DNA from: Halopseudomonas salina
GTDB taxonomy: Bacteria > Pseudomonadota > Gammaproteobacteria > Pseudomonadales > Pseudomonadaceae
Assembly (NCBI RefSeq): GCF_008641105.1
Contig: NZ_VTTI01000005.1
Coordinates: forward strand, 128,387 to 192,386
DNA length: 64,000 bases
Direction of reading: 5' to 3'
This document shows positions 54,689 to 62,976 of this stretch, in pieces; the stretch's first letter is position 1, and each line of letters begins with the position of its first letter. Below the pieces are notes generated by a model. That model was not told the origin of the DNA, ran no database searches, and saw only the letters and a list, made by a program, of their open reading frames with translations. Made by a program: the position numbers and the translations under genes.

Positions 54689-54732
54689 AGCCGATCGCGG
54701 CCCCTGAATCGAGACCGCTAGCCTGTTGCCGT

Positions 54733-56028
54733 TTATTCGGCAGTGGCGCCCACGCAGGTCTTGGTTTCTGTGTTGTAGTTGCCACAGTTGACGGGGTCGG
54801 TCCAATCACCGATCAGGTTCTTGCTGCCTTCCAGGTAGTCGGACCAGGCGTCACCGGCGACCAGATCATCGGTCTGGGATACTGTGAGGAACTGGCCATC
54901 ATCCTGGATCTCGCCGATCAGCACCGGCTTGGTGATGTGGTGGTTGGGCAACATGACGCTGGTGCCGCCAGTCAGGTTGGGCACTTCCACGCCGACCATC
55001 GCATCGATCACAGCATCGACATCAGTAGTACCGGCTTTTTCCACAGCTTTGACCCACATGTTGAAGCCTATGTAGTGCGCTTCCATCGGGTCGTTAGTGA
55101 CACGCTCGGGGTTCTTGGTGAATTCGTGCCACGTCTTGATGAACGCCGCATTCTCTGGAGTATCTTCACTCATGAAGTAGTTCCAGGCCGCCATGTGGCC
55201 AACCAGCGGACCGGTATCGATACCTGACAGCTCCTCTTCACCCACGGAGAAGGCGATGACCGGAATGTCTTCAGCGGAGATTTTCTGGTTACCCAGTTCG
55301 CGGTAGAAAGGCACGTTGGCGTCGCCATTGATGGTCGATACCACGGCGGTCTTCTTGCCGGCACTGCCGAAGCGCTTGATTTCGGACACGATGTTCTGCC
55401 AGTCGGAGTGACCGAACGGCGTGTAGTTGATCATGATGTCTTCTTCAGCCACACCATTGGCTTTCAGGTAGGCCTCTAGGATGCGGTTGGTTGTGCGCGG
55501 GTAGACGTAGTCGGTTCCAGCCAGCACCCAGCGCTCCACGCCAATGTCGTCCTTCAGGTAATCAACGGCTGGTATGGCCTGCTGGTTTGGCGCGGCGCCG
55601 GTGTAGAACACATTGCGCGAAGACTCTTCACCCTCGTACTGCACCGGGTAGAAAAGAATGCCGTTCAGTTCTTCGATAACCGGCAGAACCGATTTGCGTG
55701 ATACTGAAGTCCAGCAACCGAAGATCGAATCTACCTTGTGTTGCTCCAGCAGTTCGCGGGTGCGCTCGGCGAACAATGGCCAGTCAGAAGCAGGATCCAC
55801 AACTACGGCTTCAAGCTGTTTGCCGAGCAGACCGCCTTTCTTGTTCTGCTCTTCGATCAGCATCAGCATGGTGTCTTTCAGCGTCGTTTCTGAAATGGCC
55901 ATGGTGCCGGATAGTGAGTGCAGTACACCTACCTTGATGGTTTCAGCCTGCACAGTCATTGCGCTGAGCGCCATGCTGCACGCGACGCCAAGCGCCCCGG
56001 CCTGTTTGACTAATTTTCTGATTTTCAT
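54733..56028 (-). CDS. urtA: Urea ABC transporter substrate-binding protein UrtA
   Basis: A 431-residue periplasmic protein with signal peptide (KIRKLVKQAGALGVACSMALSAMTVQA) and the UrtA/AmiC-like fold: IKVGVLHSLSGTMAISETTLKDTMLMLIEEQN and FGCWTSVSRKSVLPVIEELNGILFYPVQYEGEESSRNVFYTGAAPNQQ, diagnostic for urea/short-amide binders. ATG 56028 has GGAG eight bases upstream. Confidence 0.95.
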   Translation of the reverse strand: MKIRKLVKQAGALGVACSMALSAMTVQAETIKVGVLHSLSGTMAISETTLKDTMLMLIEEQNKKGGLLGKQLEAVVVDPASDWPLFAERTRELLEQHKVDSIFGCWTSVSRKSVLPVIEELNGILFYPVQYEGEESSRNVFYTGAAPNQQAIPAVDYLKDDIGVERWVLAGTDYVYPRTTNRILEAYLKANGVAEEDIMINYTPFGHSDWQNIVSEIKRFGSAGKKTAVVSTINGDANVPFYRELGNQKISAEDIPVIAFSVGEEELSGIDTGPLVGHMAAWNYFMSEDTPENAAFIKTWHEFTKNPERVTNDPMEAHYIGFNMWVKAVEKAGTTDVDAVIDAMVGVEVPNLTGGTSVMLPNHHITKPVLIGEIQDDGQFLTVSQTDDLVAGDAWSDYLEGSKNLIGDWTDPVNCGNYNTETKTCVGATAE

Positions 56029-56139
56029 GGGTCTTTCTCCGTGTGAAGTACTTATCCTGATGTGTGAAAACAAGCTTGCAAACAACGGGTGCATCTCTGC
56101 GCGGTTGGAGCCGGTCAGCATGCCGCCGGCCCTTCTTTA

Positions 56140-56916
56140 TCAGCTTGGCGCCGTATCTGGCGGTCGGCTTTTGTTCTGGTTCTGCCGTGCTTCAAAAATC
56201 ATGTGCAGGGTGATCTTGCGCACCTCTGCCTTGCTCTCCTCTATGTGTGTCTTGAGCATCAGCTGGGCCTCCTCGGTGCGGCGCTGAATAATGCTGCCGA
56301 GGATTTTGCCGTGCTCCAGATAGGTCGCCTCTATGCGTGGCGCCTTGGTGAAATCGATACGTCGAACGATGCGTAGGCGCTCGGTCACGTCATGATGAAT
56401 ACGGGCCATCTCGACGTTGCCGGTGGCCTCGACCAGTTGCTCATGGAAGCGTTCATCCAAGGCGCAGACTGCCGGGCCGTCGCTCAGGCGGTCCGCTGGG
56501 TGAACCAGCCAGATCGCTTTCAGTTCATCCAGCGCCGGCGCTGCCTCCATCTCGCATAGCCGCTTGACCGCCGCCATCTCCAACACGATGCGCACGTCAT
56601 ACAGCTGCTCGTACTGTTCGAAGTCGAAGGGCCGCACCTGCCAGCCGCTGCGAAAGGATACCTCTACAAAGCCCTCGCGTTGCAGGCGTGTGAGCGCCTC
56701 GCGAACTGGCGTACGGCTGGCTGAAACCCGCTCGGCTATTTCGCTTTCGGTAAAGCGATCCCCGGGCAGCAGCTGAAAATCGAAGATGCTCTGCTTGAGT
56801 TGCACATAAATACGTTCGGTCAGGTTCTGCCGGCGTTCTGGCGTCTTGCTCGCCTGGCCGTCAGCTGCCCTGTTCAATCTCAGAACCCCTGTTTCTCTTG
56901 CTGCGCCCTGGTCCAT
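56140..56916 (-). CDS. GntR family regulator, FCD (FadR C-terminal) subclass
   Basis: A 258-residue regulator: winged helix LTERIYVQLKQSIFDFQLLPGDRFTESEIAERVSASRTPVREALTRLQREGFVEV, then an all-helical FCD domain (RIVLEMAAVKRLCEMEA). It sits inside the operon, 3 nt after uca and 111 nt before urtA, so it likely controls the cluster, sensing urea, allophanate or another nitrogen metabolite. The palindrome at 62384 is its best candidate operator. Confidence 0.9.
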   Translation of the reverse strand: MDQGAARETGVLRLNRAADGQASKTPERRQNLTERIYVQLKQSIFDFQLLPGDRFTESEIAERVSASRTPVREALTRLQREGFVEVSFRSGWQVRPFDFEQYEQLYDVRIVLEMAAVKRLCEMEAAPALDELKAIWLVHPADRLSDGPAVCALDERFHEQLVEATGNVEMARIHHDVTERLRIVRRIDFTKAPRIEATYLEHGKILGSIIQRRTEEAQLMLKTHIEESKAEVRKITLHMIFEARQNQNKSRPPDTAPS

Positions 56917-56919
56917 TAT

Positions 56920-59900
56920 CTAGTCCTCGAGAACCAGTAGCAGATCACCCGCATTCACCTGCTTGCCCGGGGCGCAGTGGATAGCGCCCACCAGACCTGC
57001 CCGCTCGGCGTGCACGGCGAACTCCATCTTCATGGCCTCGACAATCAGCAGTGGCTGATCGGCCTCGACTGTTTGTCCGGGCTCGACTAGCAGCTTCCAG
57101 ATATTGCCGCTGATGTCGGCCAGTACCGCCAGGCCGTCGACCTCGATGGGTTGTTCGCTGGTCCTTGTTTGTAATGCGGCGTCGACGTTGGCTTCCTCGT
57201 CTGCCTGCCAGAGTGCAACTTCCTCGGTGAAGGCGGCCTGCTGATGCGCCTTGAATGCGCTGATGCTTTCGGCGTTGTCATGTAGAAACTGTTCGTGTTC
57301 CGCCAGATCGAAGTAGCTCTCCTCGATACGAATATTCAGGCGGCCCTCACGGAAGGCTTCGCGCTGCTCGGTCAGCTCTTCCTCGGACACCTCGTAGTAA
57401 CGTACCTGGTCAAAGAACTTCAGCAACCAGGGCTCCTGGTTGATAAACACGGGGCTTTTCAGGAACTTGTTCCAGATTGGCAACGTACGACCCACCAATT
57501 GGTAGCCACCGGGAGAATCCATGCCGTAGATGCACATGTAGACGCCGCCGATACCCACAGTGCCCTCGGCGGTGTAGGTACGCGCCGGGTTGTACTTGGA
57601 GGTCAGCAGGCGGTGGCGGGGATCCACGGGCACTGCGCAAGGGGCGCCCAGGTACACGTCGCCCAGACCGAGCACCATGTAACTGGCGCTGAACAGCACA
57701 TCACGCACCGCATCGATACTGTCCAGCCCGTTGATCCGGCGCATGAACTCGGTGTTGCTCGGCAGCCAGGGCGCGGTGTCGCGCACCGACTGGCGATAGC
57801 GTGCAACAGCGTCCAGGGTGGCAGCGTCCTCGAAAGCCATCGGGAGATGAATCACCCGGCTGGGCACGCGCAGGCTGTCGGGCAGGTTGTGCTCGATCGC
57901 CAGCAGACCCGCAACCAGATTCTGCTGATGCAGTACGCGGCTGTCGTAATTCACCTGCAGTGAACGCACCCCGGGTGACAGCTCGATGATGCCCTCGATA
58001 GGCGTGGCCTTGAGTGCTTCCATCAGCGCGTGAACACGCAGTCGCAGACGCAGATCAAGCACGTTGTCGCCATATTCGAGCAGGATGTACTTGTCGCCGG
58101 CCTGACGGTAAGTCACTAGCGGGCGGCTGCCTTGCTCGGGTAGTGACGCAAGAATGCAGGCAGACAGCCCATGATCCGGCTCGGGGATGGACTGTGGCTC
58201 TATTGCCGGCAGCACACTGAGGGTCTCGATTGCCTGATCCTGCGCCTGCTCCATGGCCAACGCCGTATCAAAGCCCACTCGCTTGAAGCGAATGCGATCC
58301 CCCGGCTTTACCTGACCCACTTTCCACAGCTCGGCCTTGATGATGGTGACCGGGCACACGAAGCCGCCCAGGCTCGGCCCGTCGCGGGTCAGAATCACCG
58401 GCATGTCGCCGGTAAAGTTGATCGAGCCGACCGCATACTCGGTGTCATGGATGTTGGAAGGGTGCAGTCCGGCTTCGCCGCCGTCACTGCGGGTCCAAGT
58501 CGGCTTGGGGCCGTTCAGGCGTATGCCCAGGCGGTTGGAGTTGTAGTGCACCTCCCAGGCGGTGCCGAAGAACATCTCGATGGCTTCTTCGGTAAAAAAG
58601 TCCGGCGCCCCATGGGGCCCGTAAAGCACACCGACTTCCCACTCCCGCGGACCGGTGTCGTCACTGGCGTAGTCGGGAATCAGTCCATGCGGGGCGGCAG
58701 CCGGCTCGTAGCAGGGCGCGGACGTGGTGCAGGCGGCGATCGCCGGATTGCTGATTGGCAGCATGTCGGTAGCGCGCAGGGTGCGACCTGCATGGCCGCC
58801 AAACTGGCCGAGCACAAAGGTCGAGCGGCTACCTAGGTAGACCGGTACATCGATGCCATTGCGCACGGCGAGATAGGAGCGGCAACCGGTGCTGGCTTTG
58901 CCGACTTCAAGCACCTGTCCGGCCTTGACGCTAACCGGTGCCCAGAAGGGCACTTCGGTACCATCCAGAGTGGCACTTGATTGTGCACCGGTCAGGGCGA
59001 TCACACTATCGGTATGAAAGCGCAGAGTCGGACCGATCAGCGTACATTCCAGGCCGGCTGCACTCTCGTGGTTACCGACAATCCGGTTGGCCAGGCGGAA
59101 GCCATAGTCGTCCATCGGCCCCGAAGGCGGCACACCGACACTCCAATAGCCAGCACGACCGGGGAAGTCTTGCACCGTTGTGTATGTGCCGGGTTTCACC
59201 ACCTCGATCACCGGCGCTTGGAAATCAAAACTGGCCAGGCGATTGGTTGCCACATCGCCAGCGGCAAAAAAGTCGGTGGCGATGATCTGGCGCAGGTAGT
59301 CCAGGTTGCTGGCGATGCCGGCGACCGAGGTGCTGTCCAGCGCGGCACGCATTTTCGCAATGGCGTCGACGCGGTCGCTGCCGTGCACAATGATCTTGGC
59401 GATCATCGGGTCGTAGTAGGCTGAGACTTCAGTGCCGGTCGCAACCCAGGTATCGATGCGGGCGTCTTCCGGAAAGCTCACATGGGTCAGCACGCCGGGG
59501 GAGGGCTGGAAATCGCGGACCGGATCCTCGGCATACAGGCGCACTTCGATTGCTGCGCCCTTGGGGTTAATTTCTATATTCAGGGCCGGCGGCTCCCCGG
59601 CGGCGGTCAGGATCATCCACTCGACCAGATCCACACCGGTGCATGCCTCGGTAATCGGATGCTCGACCTGCAGACGCGTGTTTACCTCGAGAAAATAGAA
59701 CACATCACGGTTGGCATCGTAGATATATTCCACGGTGCCGGCGGAGCGATAGTTGACTGCCTTGCCCAGCTCCACCGAGGCGGTCATCAGCTTCTCACGG
59801 GTGGCGGCGGGCAGATCGGGTGCGGGGGTTTCCTCGACCACTTTCTGATTGCGGCGCTGCAGGGAACAGTCACGCTCGCCCAGAGCCAGCACCTGACCCT

Positions 59901-60549
59901 TGCCGTCGCCGAATATCTGTACTTCCACATGGCGCGCATTATCCACAAAGCGCTCAAGGAAGACGCCGCTGTCGCTGAAGAAGTTCTGCCCCAGGCGTTT
60001 GACGGTTTCGAAGGCTTCGATCAGTGCTGCTTCATCGTTACAACGCGTGAGACCGATGCCGCCGCCGCCGGCGGTACTTTTCAGCATGACCGGGTAACCC
60101 AGTTCGGCGGCGGAGCTGATGGCTTCCTCCAGGGAGGCAAGCAGACCGGTGCCGGGCGTAAGTGGCACACCGGCACGCTCGGCAATCTCGCGGGAGGTAT
60201 GCTTGAGACCGAACTGGCGGATCTGGTCCGGTGTAGGACCGCAGAAGGCGATACCGGCTGCTTCGCACTGTTCGGCAAACTTGGCGTTTTCGGACAGAAA
60301 GCCATACCCCGGAATGATCGCCTGCGCGCCGCAATCCTTGGCAGCCGCCAGTATGCGGTCGGCCTGCAGGTAGCTGTCGGCGGCGCTGTTACCGCCCAGG
60401 CAGATTGCCTCGTCACAAGCATGTACGTGAGCGCTGTTCCGGTCGGCGTCGGAGTAAATGGCCACCGAGCGGATGCCCATGGTCTTCAGGGTGCGGGCGA
60501 TGCGGACCGCAATCTCCCCGCGGTTGGCTATCAGTACAGTGTTCAGCAT
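56920..60549 (-). CDS. uca: Urea carboxylase (biotin-dependent)
   Basis: A 1209-residue enzyme that carboxylates urea to allophanate with ATP and bicarbonate. Biotin carboxylase spans about 1-445 (LNTVLIANRGEIAVRIARTLK; GGGGIG; RDCSLQRRNQKVVEETPAP). The carboxyltransferase follows as KipA-like (TVQDFPGRAGYWSVGVPPSGPMDD) and KipI-like (AHS1) parts. The biotinyl domain ends the protein with EAMKM, biotin lysine Lys1174. ATG 60549 has AGGGA. Some relatives carboxylate guanidine instead, but those usually neighbour the carboxyguanidine deiminase genes (DUF1989), which are absent here; urea is favoured. Confidence 0.92.
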   Translation of the reverse strand: MLNTVLIANRGEIAVRIARTLKTMGIRSVAIYSDADRNSAHVHACDEAICLGGNSAADSYLQADRILAAAKDCGAQAIIPGYGFLSENAKFAEQCEAAGIAFCGPTPDQIRQFGLKHTSREIAERAGVPLTPGTGLLASLEEAISSAAELGYPVMLKSTAGGGGIGLTRCNDEAALIEAFETVKRLGQNFFSDSGVFLERFVDNARHVEVQIFGDGKGQVLALGERDCSLQRRNQKVVEETPAPDLPAATREKLMTASVELGKAVNYRSAGTVEYIYDANRDVFYFLEVNTRLQVEHPITEACTGVDLVEWMILTAAGEPPALNIEINPKGAAIEVRLYAEDPVRDFQPSPGVLTHVSFPEDARIDTWVATGTEVSAYYDPMIAKIIVHGSDRVDAIAKMRAALDSTSVAGIASNLDYLRQIIATDFFAAGDVATNRLASFDFQAPVIEVVKPGTYTTVQDFPGRAGYWSVGVPPSGPMDDYGFRLANRIVGNHESAAGLECTLIGPTLRFHTDSVIALTGAQSSATLDGTEVPFWAPVSVKAGQVLEVGKASTGCRSYLAVRNGIDVPVYLGSRSTFVLGQFGGHAGRTLRATDMLPISNPAIAACTTSAPCYEPAAAPHGLIPDYASDDTGPREWEVGVLYGPHGAPDFFTEEAIEMFFGTAWEVHYNSNRLGIRLNGPKPTWTRSDGGEAGLHPSNIHDTEYAVGSINFTGDMPVILTRDGPSLGGFVCPVTIIKAELWKVGQVKPGDRIRFKRVGFDTALAMEQAQDQAIETLSVLPAIEPQSIPEPDHGLSACILASLPEQGSRPLVTYRQAGDKYILLEYGDNVLDLRLRLRVHALMEALKATPIEGIIELSPGVRSLQVNYDSRVLHQQNLVAGLLAIEHNLPDSLRVPSRVIHLPMAFEDAATLDAVARYRQSVRDTAPWLPSNTEFMRRINGLDSIDAVRDVLFSASYMVLGLGDVYLGAPCAVPVDPRHRLLTSKYNPARTYTAEGTVGIGGVYMCIYGMDSPGGYQLVGRTLPIWNKFLKSPVFINQEPWLLKFFDQVRYYEVSEEELTEQREAFREGRLNIRIEESYFDLAEHEQFLHDNAESISAFKAHQQAAFTEEVALWQADEEANVDAALQTRTSEQPIEVDGLAVLADISGNIWKLLVEPGQTVEADQPLLIVEAMKMEFAVHAERAGLVGAIHCAPGKQVNAGDLLLVLED

Positions 60550-60571
60550 GGTGCAAGTCCCTTTGATGTGC

Positions 60572-62353
60572 TCAGCGTGAGGCGATGTAGGCGCGCCAGC
60601 CGCCAAGATGCGTGATATCGGTAGCGCCATCGACTGCAGCGCCCTCACAGATGAAGCCCTTCACCTCACGGCCGTCCTGCAGTGTCAGAGTCCCGATACC
60701 CAGCGGGGCTGGAACCAGCGCAACAAAACTGCCGAACAGGTCGACTGGTACATCCCAGAGCTCAACGGCAATGGTTGCTCCCTCGTTGGCGCGGATCAGA
60801 CCGGGTTTAGGTGGTGTGGTATTGGGCAGGGCGTAGAGCCGGTAATTGCCGGCGGTAAAAGTGCTCTCGACAAAGCGTGCATGGCGCTCGGTCAATTGGA
60901 TGTTCAAGGGCATGCCGCTCAGGTGGGCACCGACTACAGCCAGTCGTACATGTCCGGCGGGAACTTGGGTAGCTATAACAGGTGCGGGTAATGAGCGATC
61001 GGTAGCGCCGGCTTTCCAGGGAGCGAAAGCCTCCCAACGGCGACCGAATTCAGCCAGTGAGCCATCCTGCCAAGCGGCGCCAATCAGTGTGATGCCGAAT
61101 GGCAGGCCGTCTTCGCGCAGGCCGGCGGGCAGCGCCAACGCGGAGCAGTCTGCCAGGTTGACGAAGTTGGTCCAGGTGCCAAGCTGGCTGTTGACCCCGA
61201 CCGGATCCTGTTCCACTTCTTCCAGGGTCGGCATCCGCGGAGTGGTCGGTACCAGCAGCGCATCCACGCTACCCATGAGCGCCTGAATGGTCCGTGCCAG
61301 ATCCGCGCGGCGGTATTCGGCCTTGTAGGTATCCGTAGCGCTGAAGTTCTGCGCCTGGGCCAGGATGCCGCGCACCACCGGGTTCATCTGGTCGGCGTGG
61401 GCGTCCATGAATTCAGAGACCGCAGCGTAGCGCTCGGCCACCCACGGCCCTCCATAGAGCAACTCAGCCAGTTGCTGCATCGGGCTGTAATCAAGCTCGA
61501 CCAGCTCCACGCCCATCGCCTGCAGTTTGGACAGACTGGCTTCCCAGGCGGCCGCATATTGGCTGTCGCCGAACCAGGGAAGCGAGGCGGGGATGCCCAG
61601 TCGTGGCTTGACCGGTAACAGCGTGGCGGCAGTTGGCGGCTTGCGGGAATAGCCGTCGGTAGAGTCAAAACCTTCCATCACGCCGGCGACTATCTCAGCA
61701 TCCGTCACATTCAGGGCAAAAATCGATACGCAGTCCAGACTGCGACAGGCCGGCACTACGCCAGTGGTGCTGAAGCGGCCTCGAGTAGGTTTGAGTCCGA
61801 CCAGGTTATTAAAGGCAGCCGGCACGCGGCCGGATCCTGCGGTGTCGGTACCCAGGCTGAACGGCACCAGGCCGCGGGCGACGCTGACCGAGGACCCGGA
61901 GCTGGAGCCGCCAGAGATGTAATGCTTGTCGAAACTATTGGGTACCGGGCCATAGGGTGAGCGAGTACCGACCAGTCCGGTAGCGAATTGATCGAGATTG
62001 GTCTTGGCCAGGACCACAGCACCGGCCGCACGCAAACGCGCCACACAGGTGGAGTCAGCAGTAGCTGTATAGGCATACTCAGCGCAGGCGGCGGTGGTTG
62101 GCAGGCCGGCAACATCAATATTGTCCTTTACCACATAGGGGATGCCATACAAGGGCAGCTGGCGTGCGTCGGGCAGTGCTTCCAGCGCATCGAGCTGAGC
62201 GCTCAGTTCGGCATGGGAAAGCACATGGATGAACGCAGGGTCCTGCCCATCGAGTTGCGCATGAATTTGCTCAAGGGCGGTGCGTGGAGTCAGGTCGCCG
62301 CTGCGGTAGGCTTCGAGCCACTCTGTGATTGTCCATCCGGATTGCTGAGCCAT
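60572..62353 (-). CDS. atzF: Allophanate hydrolase
   Basis: A 593-residue amidase-signature enzyme that splits allophanate into two ammonia and two CO2. The Ser-cisSer-Lys triad region is visible: VVKDNIDVAG (Lys), GGSSSGSSVSVARGLVPFSLGTDTAGSGRVPA. The C-terminal domain (APVIATQVPAGHVRLAVVGAHLSGMPLNIQL) typical of AtzF is present. ATG 62353 has a perfect AGGAGG five bases upstream. First gene of the atzF-uca-gntR-urtABCDE transcription unit. Confidence 0.95.
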   Translation of the reverse strand: MAQQSGWTITEWLEAYRSGDLTPRTALEQIHAQLDGQDPAFIHVLSHAELSAQLDALEALPDARQLPLYGIPYVVKDNIDVAGLPTTAACAEYAYTATADSTCVARLRAAGAVVLAKTNLDQFATGLVGTRSPYGPVPNSFDKHYISGGSSSGSSVSVARGLVPFSLGTDTAGSGRVPAAFNNLVGLKPTRGRFSTTGVVPACRSLDCVSIFALNVTDAEIVAGVMEGFDSTDGYSRKPPTAATLLPVKPRLGIPASLPWFGDSQYAAAWEASLSKLQAMGVELVELDYSPMQQLAELLYGGPWVAERYAAVSEFMDAHADQMNPVVRGILAQAQNFSATDTYKAEYRRADLARTIQALMGSVDALLVPTTPRMPTLEEVEQDPVGVNSQLGTWTNFVNLADCSALALPAGLREDGLPFGITLIGAAWQDGSLAEFGRRWEAFAPWKAGATDRSLPAPVIATQVPAGHVRLAVVGAHLSGMPLNIQLTERHARFVESTFTAGNYRLYALPNTTPPKPGLIRANEGATIAVELWDVPVDLFGSFVALVPAPLGIGTLTLQDGREVKGFICEGAAVDGATDITHLGGWRAYIASR

Positions 62354-62383
62354 CTGGCCTCCTGCTGATCGTGAAAATACCGT

Positions 62384-62395
62384 CTTGTATACAAG
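62384..62395. promoter_or_regulatory. atzF: GntR-type operator CTTGTATACAAG
   Basis: A perfect 12-bp palindrome, matching the TTGTATACAA type of site used by FCD-class GntR regulators. It lies between the proposed transcription start and the atzF start, about ten bases downstream of the start, where a repressor would block elongation. Confidence 0.7.
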
Positions 62396-62414
62396 TGGGT
62401 GTTCAACACGAGAG

Positions 62415-62430
62415 AGCAGGTAACGTGCCA
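62415..62430 (-). promoter_or_regulatory. atzF: Sigma-54 promoter of the urea operon
   Basis: On the minus strand TGGCACGTTACCTGCT matches TGGCACG-N4-TTGCW at all positions but one (CTGC for TTGC), with GG at -24 and GC at -12 in correct spacing. Sigma-54 with NtrC is the usual route for nitrogen-limitation genes. Confidence 0.75.
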
Positions 62431-62435
62431 ATTTC

Positions 62436-62456
62436 TGACAATGTCATTAATTGACA
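62436..62456. promoter_or_regulatory. Half-site array TGACA-n-TGTCA-n5-TGACA
   Basis: Three 5-bp half-sites (62436-62440, 62442-62446, 62452-62456) form overlapping palindromes immediately upstream of the -24 element. A possible second regulator site; a near-palindrome TTGTAAAACAA follows at 62467-62477, with one base too many in the centre to be a good GntR site. Confidence 0.35.
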
Positions 62457-62477
62457 AATAAATACCTTGTAAAACAA

Positions 62478-62976
62478 TGAAATACCTCCAGTCCAGAGTG
62501 TCTGGCTTTCGATGGAAAGATGTCGGAGTAGCCGACGTGCATGGTCTTTCGCGGCCCAAAACAGTGCCGTTGGTCCCGTTTTGGTGCGCGCAGGGGAGGG
62601 GATGTTGCCGCCGTTGGCCGGCCTGATGGTCTAGTATGAAGACCGCAGGTCTTAGCTTTAAGGATCAGATAAATGCGCAGGTAAAACCGTACTTTTGTCA
62701 TCCACAGCTGGGAAGATTAATGAAATGTCAGGTCCCTATTGACCCCGAGATCGCTTGGTCTTATGGTGCGCCACGAACGTTGAGGCTGGCACGATCCATA
62801 CGGCTCAAGTACTGACGACGAGACAGCGAGACACGCGCAATACGGCGTTCTTATTGCTTTCGGCGCACGCCTTGGGAAGTAGGCGAACCAAAGTGGGGAT
62901 ACTGATCAGACGTTCGCACCCCCCGGGTTATTTCTTCACACGACCCGACCTGAAATAGTTGCTTTGGAGCCAATGC
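62478..62976. other. Intergenic region between the urea operon and speC
   Basis: No gene is supported in this stretch. The short open frames lack family features, coding character and binding sites. A TTGTCA at 62695 and a GGTGC half-site at 62583 are noted without a convincing partner, so the speC promoter and any NtrC enhancer remain unplaced. Confidence 0.6.

Noticed and set aside
56041..56139. Sigma-54 promoter for urtA
   Set aside because: TTGCA is present on the minus strand but no GG element occurs at the -24 position.
62354..62700. Guanidine riboswitch upstream of atzF
   Set aside because: The atzF leader is only about 50 nt from the proposed start, too short for the aptamer, and no matching conserved motifs were seen.
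62755..62958. Short open frame before speC
   Set aside because: No ribosome-binding site, no recognisable protein features, and composition unlike neighbouring genes.
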